From positions 46,390,252-46,454,251 of the forward strand of contig OX328096.1 in assembly GCA_946811185.2 (NCBI GenBank): a stretch of DNA of 64,000 nucleotides, in the 5' to 3' direction. Positions 54,201 through 63,200 of the stretch are shown one piece after another. Position 1 is the first letter of the stretch. Each line of letters begins with the position of its first letter. The translations under genes and the position numbers were made by a program. The notes under the pieces were generated by a model. It saw only the letters and a list, made by a program, of their open reading frames with translations. It was not told the origin of the DNA and did no database searches. The stretch comes from Hippopus hippopus. Taxonomy: Eukaryota; Mollusca; Bivalvia; Cardiida; Cardiidae.

Positions 54201-57200
54201 ACATTTATCAATGGATTTCAAAAAAACTTTGCACACTTGTTCTCCTTAACAACTACTAGTGTCATGCGAAAAGTTTGTTTCAATACACCCAAGGTCAAGG
54301 TCACAGTTGAAGATCAAATGTTTAAATTGACCTTGTCTGGAGCATAACTTCTACATTTCTCAATGGATTTCAAAAAAACTTTGCACACTTGTTCTCCTTA
54401 ACAAGTACTAGTGTCATGCGAAAAGTTTGTTTCAATACACCCAAGGTCAAGGTCACAGTTGAAGGTCAAATGTTTAAATTGACCGTGTCCGGAGCATAAC
54501 TTCTACATTTATCAATGGATTGCAAAAAAACTTCGCACACTTGTTCTCCTTAACAAGTACTAGTGTCATGCGAAAAGTTTGTTTCGATATGCCCAAGGTC
54601 AAGGTCACACTTGAAGGTCAAATGTTTAAATTGACTGTTCAACCCAGTTTTACATCCTGCTCAGCAGAATTGTGATATGAAGATACAGTTTTGGTTTTTA
54701 AAAAAGACTCATCCAAAGAACTATGCCAGAGAATATTTAGGCTGCAACCTACCCTTCAACTATAGTCCAGTGTGATAATATTTGATCCAATTTGTTCCTG
54801 TCTCATAGAGGAAGTCCAACAAAGTAATTATTATTGCTATATTTCTTACTCTCATTCCTCAAGTTAAGATCTTCATAATCCTGAGTATAAGTAACCCTCA
54901 GTTGAAAGATTAAGGAAAACGCTGAATAAAAAGAAGTTAATGCTCAAAACCAGTATTTTCTTCTTTTTCTCACAAAGTTTTCTACCATATGCAATACAAA
55001 CCATATAATTTATTGTCTGCATATTGCTTTCAACTTGGACCAGTTATCAGGTATAAATAATCTTTTATCTGCTTGGCTATATATATAACAAACCTTCTTA
55101 ACCCTGTCTAAGCTGTTATCCAAAACAACAATTTTCTGTAATACCTATTGATTCACTCAAATGACATATCTGTGACCAATACCATTTAGCGGGGGCATCC
55201 GTGTCTCTGACACACCTATTTCTAGTTATTCAGATCTCTTATCAACCCTTTCCAAAGTGACAAATTGTAGACTCATTCAAATTTAAAAGATCTGCAGATG
55301 ATGAATTCAAATTAACTTAAGGGTTGAAAAAATTGTGATAAAATTAGAAAATGCTGGTTACCAGCATTTTCTCCTTTTCACACAATATTTCCAAAAGGCT
55401 TCGTTTCAAGGGTAGTGAAAACCCAAAGTTGTTTGGTTAGAGGTTAAGAAAAAAGTTGAACCTAAGATTTTTTAAGTACACGGTTTAACCCTTTACCACA
55501 CAATTCCAAGCTTGAACGCTCCTTAGAAAGACGCCTTTTGAAACATTGTTGGAAAAGGAGAAAATGCTGGTAACCATCATTTTCTCCTTTTCCCACAGTG
55601 TTTACTACCCTTTCAAAGACAAATTCCATCATCTCAACTACATTGAAATTGTCATCTGCAAACGCTTTCAATTTGGACCAGTCTAAATTTTTGTCATTTG
55701 GTAAAGGGCCAAATCAATGCATTATGACAATTTTTTCTCAGGAAACAAAGTTTTATTGATCTTTGGTTGATCTAAAATTCTATTTTCCTCTTTCATTGTG
55801 TTCAGTTGAATGTACTATAGATATTATAACCCAACTTTTCTTTTGTATCATCTCTAGATTATGGGCCTGATCTGTGTAGAATGAACTCTCTATCACAAAC
55901 TGCTGGTGGTGACGTCTATAGCAGACAAATTGTTGTACCCAGTTGTGATCTGTGTGCAGACATGTGCAAAAACCTAGAGTCATGTCATTTTGCTACATGC
56001 ATGATGGATCAGGAAGAAGCAGTTTGTAATGTCTATACTAGAGGACAGTTTAACAGGACTGAGAGTGAAGAAGCCATATCATGGGAAAAAATATGTCCAA
56101 GAAGTATGGTTCATTTCATAACTACTTTTCTGCAGTTCAACATCCATTCATGCTTATAACTTGAGCAAACAAATAAGCCATGCTCTGTGAAAAGGGGATT
56201 AATGCATCTGCAAAAAGTATTGACCCATGTCAGCCTCTGCAGTCCACGCAGGCTGACATGTGTCAAAACTTTTTGCCATTTGTAAATTTTCTGCATATCC
56301 AAGGACCACTCTTCCTGTCAGTCATTGTACTAAATGGATTTTATGGATCCATAATTATGTGATGGCTTACTTGGTATAATGCACCATGGAAATGCATTAA
56401 GCCTCCTTTTGCTAGAGCATTGCTCAAATATATTTTGCATGACTACTACACTGTATCTGATTCAACCATTGATTAGTATATGATATAAGGATAGAATATC
56501 ACCCTTTGATAATTTGTAACAAGATTTTCAAGAATGATTTAAGAAATTGCCTAGTGGTATTGTAAAAATGACTATATAAAATATATAAAATGCAGAAGAC
56601 AGTTTTCTCTAAATTGAATCTTCTGTAGGTATTTCTTGTTTTAACGAATTAGATTTTTAACCACTAAAGCGATAGATGAATGGGCTGTTTCAATCAGGCA
56701 ATCAGACCAAATATTGCAATTTAAAAAAAGGATAGTTTTAGCTAGAATATTTCACAGAGTAGGGACAGTATAGACCAGTCAAATCTTCCCCTAAACATAT
56801 CCTTTCAAATCCTCAAACTCATGCATGCACATTTCCATATAAACGTTTTAGAATCGTTCTAACAATACGTGGGGTGATCAGAAAGATCGTGGACCACCTC
56901 GTCATTTTGAAAACTACTACACTTAGGATTACACAAATTTGCATAGATGAGCATTAATTATCTGGTAACTGACTCACGCTTTCAAATGTTGTCATATTAA
57001 AGTAGGTAAAGTATGACGTCATTTTAATGACGTCATATACTGCATTAGCAGTCCAAAATATCGGACGACGTTTTATTTGAGCCGAGAGTAATCATAAAGT
57101 TTTGCGTCAAACTCGGAAAGTATTTATTGGAAATCAAAACCGATTTAAAAACAGTTTAAGGGGACTCTGCACTCAAGGAATCTGATATTCGTACATGGAT

Positions 57201-60200
57201 CGGACCGGTTTAGACAAGGTTGCGATACTGTTAAAGATGACCCTAAATCTGGCCGTCCATCAACATCAGTCACAGACAAACTCATAACGGATGTAGAGCA
57301 GCATGTAAAACAAGCTCGCCGAGTTGCTGTCGGGAAAATAGCTGACGCATTTGACATTTCATATAGAAGTGCTTAGGAGATTTTGACTGAGAGTCTTGTA
57401 ATGTCGCGTGTTTGCACAACGTGGGTACCTCGGCAACTGACGCCCGAGAAAATGGGGGTTAGGGTCGAAATCTGTTAAGAAATTTCAGAACGCATTAGGG
57501 TAGAGGGGTCAAACTTTACTGATCATATTGTAACATGTGATGAAACATAGGTACACTTTACCGACACTGAATCTAAACGACAAAGCAGCGTATTGAAACA
57601 TCCAACATCGCCTTCCGCTAGTAAAGCCAACCTTTCTAAGTCACTTGCTAAAGTTATCTACATCAAGTATTTCTGTTCTCCTGTTTTTCTTCTAAATCAT
57701 GTTGTATCTTTACATACTACAGTCAATTCTGAGTTTTATGCCCACATTATTCAAATAAATTTCACGAACACCATACGAAAAACACAGCCAGAAGTCCTGC
57801 GGAGTAACGTCACTTTACACCAAGATAACGCCCTAGCTCACAAAGCCACACTTGGACTGGAAACTTTGCAAAAACTAAACAAAGATACACTTGCCAACGC
57901 TCCTTATAATTTAGTCTTGACTCCATGTGACCTCTGACTAGTTCTTGTTTTGAAAGATTTTCTATGTGGCATACACTACGAGAGCAGAGAGGAGCTAACC
58001 CTCGCTACGACCGGGTCCTTGATAGTAACATCACTTGACACGCTCCCACACGTGCTTCACGCGTCGAAATCAAGAATGAATACATGCATAGAACTCAAAG
58101 GAGGTTATTTTCAAAAATAGTGGACACTCCAAGTTGTTTTTCATAACAATAATCAGATACGGGCACTGGTCCACATTCTTTCTGATCACCCCTCGTACAT
58201 ATAAGGAAATTACTTTTAAAACAACCTGTGTTAACAGTTCCTAGATTAAGTTGTCAAATGGATGAAATGATGAATGACACAACTGGAGGAGATGGTTACT
58301 ATACAGCAACATGGGAAAGCAGCCAAATGTTGTGTGAGACTGCATGTATTGAGGATTCCATGTGTGATTATATGACCTACTTCAACAATGTGTGCCTGAG
58401 ATATAACATAAATGAGAGCAGATTTCGTCCAGAAAATAGAGCAAACAGCATTCTGAAAATCAAGAAATGTCAGGAGAGTAAGTAATACATGATAAATTTG
58501 TTTGCCTTTGTTTGCTGCTTGTTATGTACTTAATTTGTTCTATGGATGTTTTGTGCTTTCTTGAAGGCAGTATCTCCTGCAACAAATGTGCAGTAGATGA
58601 TTTTGAAAACATTCTTGTACAATAGAGATTATCAACAAGAATCGAGGCTTAATTAATTTATGCCAGTGTGAGGTTTCCAATGTAAGAAATCAGAGCTAAT
58701 GCTGCACTGTTTTCCATGAAAAGACTTCTACTCAGCTTTGTCCATTTAACCCTGTACTGCACAATTCTATGTTTTAACATCCCTGAGAAAGAAGGCTTTT
58801 TTCTCTTTTCTCACCGTGTTTTTTATCCCTCAAAAACCAAATCCTATCATTTGAATCTCATAATTTGTCATCTGCAAATTCTTTCCATTTGGACATTTTT
58901 AAAATTCTATTGTTTTGTAAAGGGTTAAGAGTCAAAAGATAACAATTTTAGCTTAATTGTTTTCAAAGAAAACAGTATTGTCAAAGACCATCATCATCTG
59001 TATGGTGGATATAATTAAAAAACCTTTGACATTTCTTAATATCTCATTATTGAAGATAACTACTTCAGACTTTGGCCAATTGGTTAACTATCAAAAGGGG
59101 AGCCTATAACAGAAGGACAGGCAACTCTCAGAATACTATTGACACAGATATTCTTCTCTTTGAACATAAAACTTTAACTCTTTACCAGACCACAAAATTT
59201 TAGACTTGTCTAAATTGAAACCATTTGCAGACAAAGTTTTAAACATGGGAAAATCAATGATTTTTGTCTCTAAAAAAATAGAAGACAATGTGCAGGGTTG
59301 CATCTAGAGTGCAGGATTGCCGAAATCCCACATCAAAATAAAAAATCCCGCAAAAATTGCATGATTGTGTGCACCATAATGGGGGAAAAAGAAAAAAAAA
59401 GAACGACTTAGGGGGAATAAAATGTAACAAGATTTGCTTGGGTCACCGGAATAATCATTCAAAACTTAGATCGTAGACTGTCTGGTTATTTTGATCATAT
59501 CAATAGACGTTTGTCATGTGTGTTATGCAGACGAAAAACCTCACTGTAGGGCCCACACTGTCGATCATCAGTGGCACCGAATGCGACAATTTAGGAAAAA
59601 TGTGTCCAAAAATAACGCACTGGCAAATATGTATGCAGCAAGTGATGTCTTAAGGCTACAAAGTTCTTGAAAGATAGTAACTCCATCATAAACAGTGAGT
59701 ACTAAGTATGACAGACCACACGTCACCGTTTATCACAACTTCACAAGGTAGCGTGTAATGAAAAGCGAGATAATGATGTCTGTCCACTTACCTAGGGCAA
59801 AATGACATGTTTTGAAGTGACCTGCAACCTTTTTGACAAATTCTTGCAATATCATGTGGAAATACTTATAAAAAAATTAATTGACATGAAATAAAGATCA
59901 ACGCAAAAAACTGCGAAAACCCATGACACATCAAAATGTCAAAATGATATCTTCTGATCAGAGGCACTTCAGACTGTCTTTTCAGCTTTGGTAGTTAATT
60001 TAAGTAGTAAATTACATAAATATCTATATTGAACAATAGATGGAAGCTAAAACCTCTGTCTAATACTGAGGTAAAAATTTTGTGAATTTATGAAATGAAA
60101 ATATTGAACAACATAGGATAGATAGGGGTTAGTCTTGTCTTAAAGTGATAGTACTGTAACAAGTAACAGAACATTTATTTAGACAAAGAAGCCTAGAATA

Positions 60201-63200
60201 AAATAATCCTTTAATGGATATGATCTTTATTATTTTTCCGAAAACAAAAACAAATAATACATTAACCCGTTGCCACATTATTGGAACCATCATGAGATTT
60301 GTCCCCCCTCTTTACACTTGAGGGGAGAGATGTGACCCCCCTCCTTTTTCTGAAGATGATGGGGGACAGCTCTCCTATTTGAAAATTTCTAGATGCAACC
60401 CTGAATGTGGGGGGGGCAGGAGGAGAAAATGCTGGTTACTGTATTTCTCCTCTTCTCACAATGTTTTCAAAACCTTTTTCCCCAGGATCATTAAAACTAG
60501 AGATTGTTTGGTAAGAGTGTTAAATGAAAAAGTCACTTGTAACTGAGCCTTTGCACCTGTCTGCAGTGCTCTTGCTGTTTTTACAGGGGACCCTGACCAG
60601 TGTAGAAAGATCGACTGTCCAGACTGTTGTATACAAGGTACAGTTGTACGTGACAGATGTTTGTGTGAACCAGGTTATGGTGGATTTAACTGTCAGTATG
60701 AGGTGGACGAATGCCTGTCTAATCCATGTATACATGGCAACTGTACCAATCAGCCTCAAGGGTTTACATGTACTTGTGAACCTGGTTATACAGGTAAGCC
60801 TGATTTGATTCAATGAAAAAAACAACAACTTTTTATGCCTCAGCAAGAACAAATGTTTTTGCAGTGATACTTGAATCAGTATATCTGTATGTCCATCTGT
60901 CTGTGGACACTTACTCTTAGGTATATATTTGAGTCTCAAAATCTGTACACCGTTTGGTGTCATTCTGTTGGAAATTTGAACAGGTATTGAAGGAAGTTAT
61001 AGATATGCAAGGGACAATATTTGGGTGCTTACTTTAAGGTAATTAGAATTAACTCCTGTTGAATTTAGACATTTTTGTTAATAATCTAGTTATCAAAGTA
61101 TTTTGTGTTGCAAACTTATCCCACAATTTGAAAGACATTGTCTTGAAACTTTGTACAACTTTTAACAAGAAACTAATTTTTGGACATGTGATTTTTTTGA
61201 GCCTTTCAGATTTTTTTTTTTCTTGAATTTTGATAATTTTTTATGATGCATGTTAGGTTTGGACAGTTGTCTTGTATATCAAAAGATTTTGCATGGGTGT
61301 TGAGTCTCCTATTATGGTTTTTATGGTTCTAAGATTTTTACATACATGTTTTTGACATTTCATTTAACCCTTTACCACACGACAAAATTTTAGACCTGTC
61401 CAAATTGAAAGCATTTGCAGACGACAATTTCATAGTGGCTCAAATGACGCAACTTTTCTTTGATAGGGTAGAAAACTTTGTGGGAAAAGGAGAAAATGCT
61501 GGTAACCAGCATTTTCTCCTTTTCCCACAATGTTTTCAAAAGCCTTCTCTTTCAGGGGCGTCAAAAGTCGTCATTGTGTGGTAAAGGGTTAAAGTGAAAA
61601 GAATTTAATCTGTGAAAATATTTTAACCCATTACCACACGGCAAAATTTAAGACCTATCCAAATTGAAAGCATTTGCAGACGACAATTTCATAGTGGCTC
61701 AAATGACGCAACTTTTCTTTGATAGGGTAGAAAACTTTGTGGGAAAAGGAGAAAATGCTGGTTACCAGCATTTTCTCCTTTTCCCACAATGTTTTCAAAA
61801 GGCCTCTTCTTCAGGGGCGTTAAAAGGCGTCATTGTGTGGTAAAGGGTTAAAGACTAGTTGACAGAGCTTTGTGGCAAATGTCAAACAGCTTTTTACCCT
61901 ATATACAAAAGAATAGACACCAGTTTTGGAAATTGTTATTATTTTATCTTAATTTACTTAAAGAAATAATGATGAGCCTATTTTGTCCAAGGCTCCAGTA
62001 TTTTTTGTTAACATATTTACAACAAAGCTGGGAAAAAACATTCTTGTAGCTGCTATTAGTCATACTAAAAGACAGCATCATTCTTCAAATAAACATTACT
62101 AAAATAACACCTTATGTGGAAGATAAGTCCAATAATGGCTTTAATTATTTTTTAGGTACTACCTGTGATGATCTAGTGATAGACTGTACAGATGTGTGTA
62201 ACATGACTGGTTCTCAGCCTTACTATCCTTGTTCCGAGGGCCATAATTCGTTCATGTGTAACTGTAGACCAGGCTACACAGGGACATTTTGTGAGGTGAC
62301 AATCTTTGTCGTTTTTTGTTTTGTTTTAGATTCTCTTTATGAAACTTGGTTTGGATTTGACTTCTCAGCTTCGTATTAAAAAAGGGCTTAGATAATGTGA
62401 TTTGCCTTCTAAGGGTAAGAAAACAGGGTGGTAAAAGGTGAAAGTGCTGTTACCAGTAATTTCTCTGTTTTTCACAAGCTTTTCAAAAGCTCTACTTCTT
62501 AGGGTTGTTAAAATATGGAATTGCATGGTAAAAGGTTGATGGGTTGATTGAAAAATAGTTAGATTTGATTTCTTTGGACTGTCCTGCTGGTTCATTCTTT
62601 TCCATCATGAGTTTAGAGAGTTATTTTGGAAGGTTGTTATCCCCCGCCGTAGGCGGAGGGATATAGTTTTAGCGTTGCCCGTCCGTCCGTCCTTCTGTCT
62701 GTCTGACCGTGTGTCAGTCTGGAAGAATATCTCCAATACCATTGGACGAAATTTCATGAAACTTTATACGTGTGTACAGTAACCCATTCTGCCGACATGC
62801 TTTTTTTCTTTTTTTGATTCGAAGAAAAATGGCCAACTGGGAGTGATTTTAAGTTACACGGTCAAGTAAATTTTTCGGCGGGGGATATCATTTCAACGAA
62901 ATTGCTTGTTTTTCTTGACATTAACAGATATAAATATGAAATTTAACTCTGTACCAGACCACAAAATTCTACAGTCAGTCATAGTGAAAGCAGTTACGCA
63001 CAACATATCAAACTGGCTTACATGATGAGTCAAAAAGGAAGAAAACATAGTGGGAAAAGGAGAAAATATTGGTTAACAGCATATCTTCCTTTTCTCACAG
63101 TGTTTTCTTCCCCATTGTCATTAGAACTAAGAATTGTTTGATAAAAGAATTAAAATTTTTTGTTTGTTCAGCTACTTAATAACAAATATAAAAGCATCAT

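Noticed and set aside
57145..57357. Minus-strand 70-codon frame in the mariner
   Set aside because: Antisense to the transposase helix-turn-helix region.
57593..57937. 114-codon frame as a host gene
   Set aside because: It is the C-terminal half of the dead mariner transposase, inside TIRs with TA duplications.
59285..60411. hAT element with 8 bp target duplication
   Set aside because: The CAGGG ends suggest it, but only 6 bp (AATGTG) match on the two sides.
60524..60808. 94-codon + strand frame over the first EGF exon
   Set aside because: It is in another frame. The EGF cysteine pattern, acceptor and donor belong to the frame entered at 60587.
60520..60963. 147-codon minus-strand frame
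   Set aside because: Antisense shadow of the EGF exon and following intron; no domain pattern and no splice logic.
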